Shown one piece after another: positions 38,177 through 47,662 of a stretch of DNA of 64,000 nt (within the stretch, counting starts at the first letter, position 1; each line of letters begins with the position of its first letter). This DNA comes from Rhizobium albus. Its GTDB lineage: Bacteria > Pseudomonadota > Alphaproteobacteria > Rhizobiales > Rhizobiaceae. Both the position numbers and the translations under genes were made by a program. Below the pieces are notes generated by a model. It was not told the DNA's origin, ran no database searches, and saw only the letters and a list, made by a program, of their open reading frames with translations. The stretch spans positions 248,001-312,000 of the forward strand of contig BSNO01000003.1 of the NCBI GenBank assembly GCA_030160035.1, written 5' to 3'.

Positions 38177-38980
38177 ATGCAGTTTCACAAGGTCAACGGC
38201 GTCACACTGCATTATCAGCTGATCGGCGCGCCCGAAGGGCGCCCTGTGCTGGTCTTCGCCAATTCCCTCGGCACCGATTTCCGCATCTGGCGTGATGTCA
38301 TAGTCCGGCTCGTCGGCGAGTTCGCGATCGTGCTCTACGACAAGCGCGGCCACGGACTGTCCGATGTCGGCGAGACGCCCTACACGATCGACGATCACGT
38401 CGACGACTTGTCCGGCCTGCTCGACCATCTGCGCGTGCGCAAGGCTGTCATCTGCGGGCTATCGGTCGGCGGGCTGATCGCGCAGGGCCTTGTCCACAAG
38501 CGCTCCGATCTCGTGCGCGCCCTCGTTCTTTGCGACACCGCCCACAAGATCGGAACGGCGGAAATGTGGGATGCCCGCATCCGCGCGATCTACGAAGAAG
38601 GCATCGAGGCGATCGCCGACCTGATCCTCGAGCGCTGGTTCACCGTCGATTACCGCAAGCCCGACAACGCCGAGTTCACCGGCTACCGCAACATGCTGAT
38701 CCGCACGCCGCGCGATGGCTATACCGCCACCTGCGCCGCGATCCGGGACGCCGATTTCACCGAAGCTGCGAAGCTGATCGACGTGCCGACCATGTGCGTT
38801 GTTGGCACCGAAGACGGCTCGACACCGCCAGAACTCGTCGGTGAGCTGTCCCGGCTGATCCCCGGTGCCCTTTACCAGGAGATCCCGCAGGCCGGCCATC
38901 TGCCCTGCATCGAGCAGCCGGTGGTTCTGACGGACGCCATCAAGCTGTTCGTCGAAAAGATCACGAAGGAAGGCAAATGA
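38177..38980 (+). CDS. pcaD: 3-oxoadipate enol-lactonase
   Basis: Alpha/beta-hydrolase of 267 residues that opens beta-ketoadipate enol-lactone to beta-ketoadipate, step 4 of the protocatechuate branch. Ser96 sits in GLSVGG (nucleophile elbow), and the C-terminal His is in QAGHLPC. GAPEGRPVLVFANSLGTDFRIW is the usual PcaD start region. GAGGGAG precedes the ATG at 38177. First gene of the pca operon; the stop overlaps pcaC by four bases. Confidence 0.95.
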   Translation: MQFHKVNGVTLHYQLIGAPEGRPVLVFANSLGTDFRIWRDVIVRLVGEFAIVLYDKRGHGLSDVGETPYTIDDHVDDLSGLLDHLRVRKAVICGLSVGGLIAQGLVHKRSDLVRALVLCDTAHKIGTAEMWDARIRAIYEEGIEAIADLILERWFTVDYRKPDNAEFTGYRNMLIRTPRDGYTATCAAIRDADFTEAAKLIDVPTMCVVGTEDGSTPPELVGELSRLIPGALYQEIPQAGHLPCIEQPVVLTDAIKLFVEKITKEGK

Positions 38981-39378
38981 GCGCCACGACAAAATCTCCC
39001 CGCCACATCGAAGGTATGGCGACGCGCCGCTCGGTGCTCGGAGATGCGCATGTCGACAGGGCAGAGGCGGCGAAGTCGGAATTCGATGCGCCCTTTCAGG
39101 AGATGATCACCGAGGGCGCCTGGGGCACCGTCTGGTCGCGGCCGAACTGGACGAAGCGCGAGCGCTCCATTGTCACGATCGCACTGCTTGCAGCACTCGG
39201 CCATGACGACGAGGTGGCGATGCATGTGCGCGCCACCGCCAACACCGGCGCGAGCGAAGACGATATCCGCGAAGCGCTGATGCATGTGGCGATCTATGCC
39301 GGCGTTCCGGCCGCCAATCACGCGTTCAAGATCGCCAAGCAGACGTTGAAGGAGATGGCTGCCGAAAAGGCGGCTTGA
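38977..39378 (+). CDS. pcaC: 4-carboxymuconolactone decarboxylase
   Basis: Protein of 133 residues of the AhpD-like CMD family, which decarboxylates gamma-carboxymuconolactone to beta-ketoadipate enol-lactone. Core: LVAALGHDDEVAMHVRATANTGASEDDIREALMH-like helices, with the catalytic His and Glu in the helical core (MHVRATANTGASEDD is diagnostic). Overlaps pcaD by four bases (ATGA) and is nine bases from pcaH. Confidence 0.95.
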   Translation: MSATTKSPRHIEGMATRRSVLGDAHVDRAEAAKSEFDAPFQEMITEGAWGTVWSRPNWTKRERSIVTIALLAALGHDDEVAMHVRATANTGASEDDIREALMHVAIYAGVPAANHAFKIAKQTLKEMAAEKAA

Positions 39379-39387
39379 GGAGCGACG

Positions 39388-40128
39388 ATGTCGAACAGGA
39401 AACCCGAAACCGGTGCCTTCTTTCCGCGCGATCGCGCCTGGCAACCGGACGCTTACACGCCGTGGTACAAGACGAGCGTGCTCCGCTCGCCGCAAAAGGC
39501 GCTTCTGTCCATCAACAACACCCTGTCGGAGATGACCGGCCCGGTCTTCGGCCACGACATCCTCGGCGAACTCGATGACGACCTCATCCACAATTTCGCC
39601 AAGCCTGGCGAAAGCGCGATCGGACCGCGCATCATCGTCCATGGCCGCGTCATGGACGAGCGGGGCAGGGGCGTCGGCGGTGCGCTGCTTGAATTCTGGC
39701 AGGCGAATGCCGGTGGCCGCTACCGCCACAAGAAGGAGGGCTACGTCGCCGCGCTCGATCCGAATTTCGGCGGCTGCGGGCGCACCATCACCGATGAGGA
39801 CGGTCATTACTCGTTCCGCACCATCAAGCCGGGGCCGTATCCATGGCCGAACGGCGTCAATGACTGGCGCCCGGCCCACATCCATTTCTCCGTCTTCGGC
39901 CATGGCTTCGCGCAGCGGCTGATCACCCAGATGTATTTCGAAGGCGACCCGCTGATCCCGCTCTGCCCGATTGTGAAGACCATCGCCGATCCGAAAGCGA
40001 TCGAGGACCTGATCGCACCGCTCGACATGGCCAACACGATCCCCATGGACGCCAGCGCCTACAAGTTCGACATCGTCCTGCGCGGCCGCCGCTCGACCAT
40101 GTTCGAGAACCGGATGGAGGGGAACTGA
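39388..40128 (+). CDS. pcaH: Protocatechuate 3,4-dioxygenase beta subunit
   Basis: Fe(III)-containing subunit of 246 residues that, with PcaG, cleaves protocatechuate between the hydroxyls to beta-carboxy-cis,cis-muconate. The metal ligands are two Tyr and two His: the His pair is in [11 protein letters not shown], one Tyr is in KPGPYPW, the other in the [11 protein letters not shown] region. LGRTI-type ([14 protein letters not shown]) sequence precedes. GAGG precedes the ATG at 39388. The stop overlaps the pcaG start by one base. Confidence 0.97.
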   Translation: MSNRKPETGAFFPRDRAWQPDAYTPWYKTSVLRSPQKALLSINNTLSEMTGPVFGHDILGELDDDLIHNFAKPGESAIGPRIIVHGRVMDERGRGVGGALLEFWQANAGGRYRHKKEGYVAALDPNFGGCGRTITDEDGHYSFRTIKPGPYPWPNGVNDWRPAHIHFSVFGHGFAQRLITQMYFEGDPLIPLCPIVKTIADPKAIEDLIAPLDMANTIPMDASAYKFDIVLRGRRSTMFENRMEGN

Positions 40129-40742
40129 TGCCGCAATCGCTGAACCGCCTGAAGGAATCCGCGTCGCAGACGGCTGGTCCTTATGTCCATATTGGGCTGA
40201 CGCCGAATTTCGCGGAGATTGGTGGCGTCTACGCCGATGATCTCGGCAGTCGCATGCTGACGGGCGATGCCAGTGGCGAGCGCATCACCATCAAGGGACG
40301 CATCTTCGACGGAACGGGCACGCCGCTGAAGGATGCGCTGGTCGAAATCTGGCAGCCGGATGCGGCAGGGCTTTTCAATTCGCCATCCGAGATGCGCGGT
40401 TCGGCCGATCCGCATTTCACCGGCTTCGGGCGTTGCGCGACCGATATGGCAAACGGCGAGTTCGTCTTCGAGACGATCAAGCCGGGTCCGGTTCCCTATC
40501 CTGACGGCCGGATGCAGGCGCCGCATGTCACGCTCTGGATTGTCGCGCGCGGCATCAATATCGGCCTTCACACCCGCATGTATTTTTCCGACGAGGAGAA
40601 GGCCAATGCGGACGATCCGTTGCTCAACCGGATCGAGCACCGCCACCGCGTCGCAACGCTCATCGGAAAGCGCGATGGCGATGTCGTGACCTTCGACATT
40701 CACCTGCAGGGCGACGACGAAACCGTCTTCCTCGATATCTGA
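40128..40742 (+). CDS. pcaG: Protocatechuate 3,4-dioxygenase alpha subunit
   Basis: Subunit of 204 residues of the alpha-beta dioxygenase, paralogous to PcaH but lacking the iron ligands: the region equivalent to HIHF reads MQAPHVTLWIVARG. SQTAGPYVHIGLTP at the N terminus is typical of PcaG. It forms the substrate pocket together with PcaH. Follows pcaH by one-base overlap (TGATG). Confidence 0.96.
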   Translation: MPQSLNRLKESASQTAGPYVHIGLTPNFAEIGGVYADDLGSRMLTGDASGERITIKGRIFDGTGTPLKDALVEIWQPDAAGLFNSPSEMRGSADPHFTGFGRCATDMANGEFVFETIKPGPVPYPDGRMQAPHVTLWIVARGINIGLHTRMYFSDEEKANADDPLLNRIEHRHRVATLIGKRDGDVVTFDIHLQGDDETVFLDI

Positions 40743-40766
40743 CGACAACCAACAGGCAGGAAATCC

Positions 40767-41624
40767 ATGGCGAAGTTCCAGGATTTGAAGACAGCCGTCG
40801 CGGAGAATCTCCATGACGGCGATATGGTGGCCTTCGAGGGCTTCACCCATCTGATACCGCATGCGGCGGCCCACGAAGCGATCCGCCAGGGCCGGAAAGA
40901 CCTGACGCTCGTGCGCATGACGCCGGACGTCATCTACGACCAGATGATCGGCATGGGCATGGCGAAGAAGCTCGTCTTCTCATACGCCGGCAACCCGGGC
41001 GTTGGCCTTCTGCGCCGGCTGCGCGATGCGGTCGAAAACGGCTGGCCGAACCGGCCGGAAGTGGAAGAACACAGCCATGCGGCGATGGCCAATGCCTATG
41101 AGGCGGGCGCAAGCGGCCTGCCATGCGCCATCTTCCGCGGATACCTCGGCGCCGGGCTCGAACAGGTAAACCCGAACATCAAGCGCGTCGCATGCCCGTT
41201 CACCGGCGAAATGCTGGCGGCTGTGCCGTCGGTGCGCCCGGATGTGACCTTCATCCACGCGCAGAAGGCGGACCGGAAGGGCAACGTGCTCGTCGAAGGC
41301 ATCATCGGCATCCAGAAGGAAGCGGTGCTTGCCGCCAAGCGTGCCGTGGTGACGGTCGAGGAAATCGTCGAGAATTTCGACGACGTGCATCCGAACGCCT
41401 GCATCCTGCCCCGATGGACGGTCACCGCGATCTGCGAAGTGCCGGGCGGCGCTCATCCTTCCTATGCGCACGGCTATTATGACCGCGACAACAAGAGCTA
41501 TCTCGACTGGGACAAGATCGCCGCCGAGCGCAACAGTTTCCAGGCATGGATGCAGGACAATGTGTTGAACGCCGGTCCGCAAGACTTTGCCGGACGCGTC
41601 GAGCATTTGAGGAGCGCCAAATGA
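40767..41624 (+). CDS. pcaI: 3-oxoadipate CoA-transferase subunit A
   Basis: Subunit A, 285 residues, of the succinyl-CoA:3-oxoadipate CoA-transferase. GYTHLIPHAAAHEAIRQGRKDLTLVRMTPD-like sequence (FEGFTHLIPHAAAHE) is typical of the long alphaproteobacterial subunits of the glutaconate-CoA-transferase-like class. RVACPFTGEMLAAVPSV and IHAQKADRKGNV are conserved. It activates beta-ketoadipate with CoA from succinyl-CoA. Overlaps pcaJ by four bases. Confidence 0.92.
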   Translation: MAKFQDLKTAVAENLHDGDMVAFEGFTHLIPHAAAHEAIRQGRKDLTLVRMTPDVIYDQMIGMGMAKKLVFSYAGNPGVGLLRRLRDAVENGWPNRPEVEEHSHAAMANAYEAGASGLPCAIFRGYLGAGLEQVNPNIKRVACPFTGEMLAAVPSVRPDVTFIHAQKADRKGNVLVEGIIGIQKEAVLAAKRAVVTVEEIVENFDDVHPNACILPRWTVTAICEVPGGAHPSYAHGYYDRDNKSYLDWDKIAAERNSFQAWMQDNVLNAGPQDFAGRVEHLRSAK

Positions 41625-42428
41625 GCGATCTTGGTTTTACGCCCGATGAGATGATGACAATCGCTGCGGCGCGCGCGCTGAAGAACGACGACGTCTGCTT
41701 CGTCGGCATCGGTGCGCCATCGGCTGCCTGCAACGTGGCGCGGCTGACGCATGCCCCGGACATCACTCTGATCTATGAGTCCGGCACGATCGGCACGGCG
41801 CCGGACGTGCTGCCGCTCTCAATCGGCGACGGCGAACTCTGCGACACGGCCGTTACCACGGTGTCGGTGCCGGAGATGTTCCGCTACTGGCTGCAGGGCA
41901 GTCGCGTCACGATCGGTTTCCTTGGCGCCGCGCAGCTCGACAAGTTCGGCAACATCAACACGACCGTCATCGGCGACTACGACACGCCGAAGACCCGCCT
42001 GCCTGGCGGCGGCGGCGCGCCGGAAATCGCCTCGTCTTCGGGTGAGATCTACATCACCATGAAGCAGACGAAACGCGGCATGGTCGACAAGATCGACTTC
42101 TTCACGTCCTTCGGTCATGGAACCGGTGGCAAGGACCGTGAAAATCTCGGCATCAAGACCAAGGGCCCGACGCTGCTGATCACCGATCTGGCGATCTGGA
42201 AGCCCGATCCCGAGACCAAGGAATTCACGGTCGTTTCCATGCATCCGGGCGTGACGCGCGAGCAGGTTCAGGAAACCTGCGGCTGGCCGGTGAAGTTCGC
42301 CGATCAGGTCGAGGTCACGCCGGCGCCGGACGAGACGGAACTGAAGACGCTGCGCGATCTTCAGGCAAGAACGAAGGCCGCCCATGAGGGAACCGGCCGT
42401 GGCAAGAACAAATTCGGGAGCCAGCGCG

Positions 42429-42436
<8 letters not shown>
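41621..42436 (+). CDS. pcaJ: 3-oxoadipate CoA-transferase subunit B
   Basis: Subunit B, 271 residues, holding the catalytic glutamate (likely in YESGTIG) of the CoA-transferase. GIGAPSAACNVARLTHAPDI at the N terminus and LGAAQLDKFGNINTTVIGDY are conserved. Start ATG at 41621, overlapping pcaI; its last eight bases overlap pcaF. Confidence 0.92.
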
Positions 42437-43634
<1,198 letters not shown>

Positions 43635-43651
43635 ACCATCGAACTTAGCTC

Positions 43652-43679
43652 AAAGGGCCGGTGTCATCGCCGGCCCTTT
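43652..43679 (+). terminator. Intrinsic terminator between pcaF and pcaB
   Basis: AAAGGGCCGG (43652-43661), an eight-base loop, and CCGGCCCTTT (43670-43679) form a perfect 10-bp stem. Only a short T-run (the TTT closing the stem) follows before GGCGTT, so it may be partial. It splits pcaB from the pcaDCHGIJF operon; pcaB starts 40 bases later. Confidence 0.75.
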
Positions 43680-43719
43680 GGCGTTATAAGGCGGCCATCT
43701 TGACTGCCGGGAGGTATCG

Positions 43720-44784
43720 ATGTCGCTGTCGCTTTTTGAGCACCCCGTGCTCGCCGCACATTTCGGGGACGACGCGCTCGCCGCTCATTTTCGGCTGGAA
43801 GCCGAAATCTCCACTATGCTGACCTTCGAAATGGCGCTGGCGGAAGCGGAGGCCCATGAGGGCCTGATCGCTCCGGAAGCCGCCGCTGCCATTGCAAAAG
43901 CCTGCGAGGACTTCGCGCCGGATTTCGATGCGTTGCGCGAGGGCGTCGCCCGCGACGGCCTGATCGTGCCCGAACTCATCCGCGAACTGCGCAAGACCGT
44001 GCCGGAGCCCCACGCGGCGCATCTGCATTTCGGCGCGACCAGCCAGGACGTGATCGATACGAGCCTCGTTCTTAGGCTCAAGATGGTGCTGCCGATGCTG
44101 GCGGCGCGGCTGGAAAACCTGATCGCCGCCCTGCAGGACCTCGACGAGCGCTTCGGCCACAACCATCTCATCGGCCGCACCCGCATGCAGGCCGCGATAC
44201 CGATCCCGGTCGGATCGAGGCTGCGCGCCTGGATGATGCCGCTGTCGCGCGCTCTGGACGAACTGGAAGACATCGGCCCGGAACTGTTGCAGCTGCAGTT
44301 TGGCGGCGCTGCCGGTACGCTCGAGAAGCTCGGCGATGACGCGGCAGGCGTCGCGGCGCGGGTCGGTTACCTGCTCGATCTGGAAGTTCCGCAATCGAAC
44401 TGGCACTCCCAGCGCGATTCCATCGCCCGCTTTGCCAACTGGCTGTCGCTGATCTCCGGCGCGCTCGGCAAGATCGGCCAGGACGTCGCGCTGATGGCGC
44501 AGAACGAAATCGGCGAGATCGCCATGACCGGCGGCGGCGGCTCATCCGCAATGCCGCATAAGCAGAACCCGGTGCGCGCAGAAACGCTGGTGGCGCTCGC
44601 ACGCTTCAATGCCACCCAGCTTGCGGGCATGCACCACGCGCTCGTCCACGAGCAGGAACGCTCGGGCGCCGCATGGTCGCTCGAATGGATGATCCTGCCG
44701 CAGATGGTGGTGGCCGCCGGCGCCTCGACACGGCTCGGCGGCGAGCTTCTGGATTCCATCGAACGCATTGGCGCAGCGGAGTAG
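43720..44784 (+). CDS. pcaB: 3-carboxy-cis,cis-muconate cycloisomerase
   Basis: Fumarase/aspartase-superfamily enzyme of 354 residues that cyclises beta-carboxymuconate to gamma-carboxymuconolactone, the step between PcaHG and PcaC. HFGATSQDVIDTSLVLRL and the signature SSAMPHKQNPVRAE are present. It is shorter than the 450-residue Pseudomonas enzyme but normal for rhizobia. Last pca gene, after the terminator; trmO follows by four bases. Confidence 0.93.
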   Translation: MSLSLFEHPVLAAHFGDDALAAHFRLEAEISTMLTFEMALAEAEAHEGLIAPEAAAAIAKACEDFAPDFDALREGVARDGLIVPELIRELRKTVPEPHAAHLHFGATSQDVIDTSLVLRLKMVLPMLAARLENLIAALQDLDERFGHNHLIGRTRMQAAIPIPVGSRLRAWMMPLSRALDELEDIGPELLQLQFGGAAGTLEKLGDDAAGVAARVGYLLDLEVPQSNWHSQRDSIARFANWLSLISGALGKIGQDVALMAQNEIGEIAMTGGGGSSAMPHKQNPVRAETLVALARFNATQLAGMHHALVHEQERSGAAWSLEWMILPQMVVAAGASTRLGGELLDSIERIGAAE

Positions 44785-44788
44785 CGGC

Positions 44789-45274
44789 ATGGCTGAAGCA
44801 GCGGTCCATCGCTCCGACAGCATTCGCGACGGCGAAGTGCAGGGCAGTCTGCCGGAGCATTTCGACGCGTCTGTCTATTTCATCGGTCGCATCCACACGC
44901 CGTTCAAGACGCGGGCAGACTGTCCGCGCAGGGGCGATCCGGAGCAGGGACCGGACTGCACGATCGAGCTCGATGCCCGCTTTGCCGATGCGCTGAAGGG
45001 CCTGGATGCCTATGAACACATCGCCGTGCTCTACTGGATGGATCAGGCGCGGCGCGACCTTTTGGTCCAGAACCCCAAGCACGATGGCGGGCTCGTTGGC
45101 ACCTTCGCGCTGCGCTCGCCGGTCCGCCCGAACCCGATCGCGCTTTCCATCGCTCGGCTGATCAGGATCGATGGCGCGACGCTGACGGTGCGGGGGCTGG
45201 ACTGCGTAAATGGCACGCCGCTGATCGACATCAAGCCGGAATTCACCGGCGGGCGCAAACCCTGTCACGCTTGA
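44789..45274 (+). CDS. trmO: tRNA (adenine(37)-N6)-methyltransferase TrmO-like (TsaA family)
   Basis: Protein of 161 residues in the TsaA/YaeB/TrmO family, methylating t6A37 to m6t6A37 in tRNA-Thr using SAM. IGRIHTPFKTRADCPRRG is the N-terminal signature, and FALRSPVRPNPIALSIARL is the SAM-binding region, followed by GLDCVNGTPLIDIKP. Start ATG at 44789 with CGGAG upstream. In frame order it follows pcaB but is not a catabolic gene. Confidence 0.85.
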   Translation: MAEAAVHRSDSIRDGEVQGSLPEHFDASVYFIGRIHTPFKTRADCPRRGDPEQGPDCTIELDARFADALKGLDAYEHIAVLYWMDQARRDLLVQNPKHDGGLVGTFALRSPVRPNPIALSIARLIRIDGATLTVRGLDCVNGTPLIDIKPEFTGGRKPCHA

Positions 45275-45373
45275 TCGCCGCCCCAGCGCCCTTGCCGCAC
45301 GGCGTTCCTGCCGATAGGACCGCGCGAGAAAAGGCGGCCAGCGCCGTCATCAGCCGATGGGATTTGTAAGCCG

Positions 45374-46186
45374 ATGAGCGATTTCGACGAGGATGCACTG
45401 GCCGAGGCGTATAATCGCGGGCTGGACCTGGAAAAGGCCGGACGTCGTGAGGAAGCCGCCGTCTTCTATCGGCGCGCACTGGAGCTCGATCCCGACGATC
45501 ATGGCGGCGCTGCCGTACGGCTTGCCTCCATGGGCCTTGCGCCCGCACCGGACAAGGCGCCCGATGCCTATGTCATGACCCTGTTCGACCAGCATGCGGA
45601 AGTGTTCGACAGCGTGCTCGTCGACCAGCTCGGCTATTCCGTCCCGATGATGCTGGGCGACGCGCTTCCGGCGTTCCTGCCCGACGGTGCGGCCCGCCTA
45701 CTCGACCTCGGCTGCGGCACGGGCCTTGTCGGCGAAGCGCTCTATGACAGTGTCGACCATGCGGTGGGTGTCGATCTCTCGGAACGCATGATCGAGATCG
45801 CCGACGAGCGCGAAGTCTATGACGAGCTTTATGTCGCCGAGATAGGCCTTTTTCTCGAGGAGAGCGAAGCACTGCCTTTCGATCTCGTCGTGGCTGCGGA
45901 CGTGCTGCCTTATATGGGCAAGCTCGAACGCTTCTTCTCAGGCATCGCGAAGCATACGACGACTGCCGGCCTGCTCGCGTTTTCCAGCGAGACACTGCCG
46001 GACGAGGCCTTTGGCGGAGCCGATTTTACCGTCGGACCGCATCAGCGTTTCGCCCATCCGCTCAGCTACATCGATCGCCTGCTCACCGTAAATGGCTTCG
46101 AACGGCTGCTGGCCGAACCGATCGTCGTGCGCCACGAGCAGGGCACGCCCGTGCCCGGCCATCTGGTCATTGCGCGCAAGAGCTGA
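45374..46186 (+). CDS. TPR-containing class I SAM-dependent methyltransferase
   Basis: Protein of 270 residues. The N-terminal 45 residues contain a TPR-like motif (EAYNRGLDLEKAGRREEAAVFYRRALELDPDD). The SAM fold begins at LLDLGCGTGLVGEAL (about 111-125), with a DLVVAADVLPYMG motif later. Related to predicted methyltransferases of the UbiE-like/DREV group. The substrate is unknown. It ends three bases from the convergent anti-sigma gene. Confidence 0.82.
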   Translation: MSDFDEDALAEAYNRGLDLEKAGRREEAAVFYRRALELDPDDHGGAAVRLASMGLAPAPDKAPDAYVMTLFDQHAEVFDSVLVDQLGYSVPMMLGDALPAFLPDGAARLLDLGCGTGLVGEALYDSVDHAVGVDLSERMIEIADEREVYDELYVAEIGLFLEESEALPFDLVVAADVLPYMGKLERFFSGIAKHTTTAGLLAFSSETLPDEAFGGADFTVGPHQRFAHPLSYIDRLLTVNGFERLLAEPIVVRHEQGTPVPGHLVIARKS

Positions 46187-46189
46187 ACT

Positions 46190-46957
46190 TCAGCGGAACG
46201 CCGCGAGCGCCGCCGCTTCGTCTTCGAGAGAGAGTGGGGCGCCAGCGTCGATACCCGTCAAATAGGCGTCGAGCGTGTCCAGCGAGGAAGCCGGCTGATA
46301 GCCGGTTCCGTCGGCCGAGCCGGTTCCCATGGCGAAGGTGAGCTGCCAGTCATCGGTCGTGCGACAAGCGACGCCGACGAATGCCTGCTCGGAAGCCAGT
46401 TCGAACTCGCGGCAGACACGGTTTGCACCATCCGTGAAGGTCGAGACGGCCGTCAGCGTGCCGGCGCCCGCAATTTCGGTCGTGTCGCCCGATGCCGTCG
46501 TCAGCAACGCGTCATCAAGCCCCGGAACGTCGATCAGCGCGACCTGTGCCGAACCGGCAGGCGCTGAACCCTGGCCGGCCATGTAGCCGGCAAGACCGGC
46601 AGCGACGATGGCGACGGATGCGGCGGCAGCCATGGCAAACCGCGCAAAGCCACGCCGGTTTTCGTTGGCTGCTGCAGGGACCCGACCCTTCTCTCGGAAG
46701 GGCAGAACGGTCGCCGCTGCAGCAGGTGCGGCAATCATCCGCTCGACTGCCGCCTGCAGCGATGGCGGCACGGGCTGAGCGAGTTGGCTTGCAAACACGC
46801 CCTCGGCCAGTTCGCGCGCTTCCATGAAGAGCGCAACGCGCTCGGCAAGCGCCGGATCGTCGTTCATGGCGGCTTCGACGCGCTCCATTTCGGCGTCGTC
46901 AAGTTCGCCATCGGCGAAGGCCATCAATGTCTCGTCGCTGAAATCGTGTGTCGTCAT
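46190..46957 (-). CDS. Anti-sigma factor, membrane-anchored
   Basis: Protein of 255 residues encoded with an ECF sigma factor. An N-terminal cytosolic region (about 1-100) begins MTTHDFSDETLMAFADGELDDAEMERVE, a typical anti-sigma start. One hydrophobic segment (about 103-127) is followed by a periplasmic domain with a CREF segment. No zinc-binding HxxxCxxC motif is seen, so it is not a ZAS-type anti-sigma. It overlaps the sigma gene by four bases (ATGA). It probably holds the sigma factor at the membrane and releases it by proteolysis or conformational change. Confidence 0.85.
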   Translation of the reverse strand: MTTHDFSDETLMAFADGELDDAEMERVEAAMNDDPALAERVALFMEARELAEGVFASQLAQPVPPSLQAAVERMIAAPAAAATVLPFREKGRVPAAANENRRGFARFAMAAAASVAIVAAGLAGYMAGQGSAPAGSAQVALIDVPGLDDALLTTASGDTTEIAGAGTLTAVSTFTDGANRVCREFELASEQAFVGVACRTTDDWQLTFAMGTGSADGTGYQPASSLDTLDAYLTGIDAGAPLSLEDEAAALAAFR

Positions 46958-47499
46958 GATCCGTGCCCGTCCTCTTCAGGCTGAGAACGTCGGGCATCGG
47001 CGTTTATTCCACCGCCCTCGACAAGTTTCTTGCGCGCTCGTGCCAGCCGGCTCATCACGGTGCCGATCGGGATGCCGAGAAGTTCCGACACTTCCTTGTA
47101 GGACATGTCTTCGGCGCAGACGAGCAGCAGAATTTCGCGCTGGTCGTCAGGCAGCGCAGCGATGGCGCGCGACACGTCGCCGAGATCCATGCGGGCATGC
47201 GCTTCCCGCGCGCCGTCTGTGCCAACGAGATCGATCTGCGTGTCGATGTCTTCGGCCTGTCCGGCCGACTTGCCCTTCCGGATCTGGTCGATCCAGAGAT
47301 TGCGCATGATGCGGAACACCCACGAATCGAACCGTGTGCCCGGTGTAAAGCCAGATGCATTGGCCAACGCCTTCTCGCATGCGGCCTGCACAAGGTCGTC
47401 GGCGCTGTCCATATTGCGCGTCAGCGTATAGCCGAACCGGCGCATATTGGGCAGGAAAACGATGAGCCGTCGCCCGATCTCATCTCTGGCATCCGTCAC
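46954..47499 (-). CDS. ECF RNA polymerase sigma factor
   Basis: Extracytoplasmic-function sigma factor of 181 residues. Region 2 is MRRFGYTLTRNMDSADDLVQAACEK and RFDSWVFRIMRNLWIDQIRKGK, binding the -10 element. Region 4 is ILLLVCAEDMSYKEVSELLGIPIGTVMSRL, binding the -35 element. The start is GTG at 47499 with GAGGAT upstream. Divergent from a secreted subtilase; a GGAAT-N16-CGTT promoter-like sequence in the gap faces the protease gene. Confidence 0.92.
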   Translation of the reverse strand: MTDARDEIGRRLIVFLPNMRRFGYTLTRNMDSADDLVQAACEKALANASGFTPGTRFDSWVFRIMRNLWIDQIRKGKSAGQAEDIDTQIDLVGTDGAREAHARMDLGDVSRAIAALPDDQREILLLVCAEDMSYKEVSELLGIPIGTVMSRLARARKKLVEGGGINADARRSQPEEDGHGS

Positions 47500-47533
47500 G
47501 CGTTATCGATCCTCAAAAGTTCATGACGGGGCC

Positions 47534-47558
47534 GGAATAAGTGGGCGCCGCGGCCGTT
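47534..47558 (+). promoter_or_regulatory. Candidate ECF-type promoter facing the subtilase
   Basis: GGAAT (47534-47538), 16 bases, CGTT (47555-47558) resembles the ECF -35/-10 pattern GGAAC-N16-CGTT. It lies 105 bases upstream of the subtilase start. If used, the sigma factor would directly control the divergent protease gene. The match is to a common consensus, so chance occurrence is possible. Confidence 0.4.
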
Positions 47559-47662
47559 ATGCAGCATATGGTTTTGAAAGCGGCAACTGAAATTCGCGTC
47601 ACGCAAGCATAAAGTGCAGATCGACTTGCCGCCCGAATGAACCAATCCAATTAGCGCGTCGA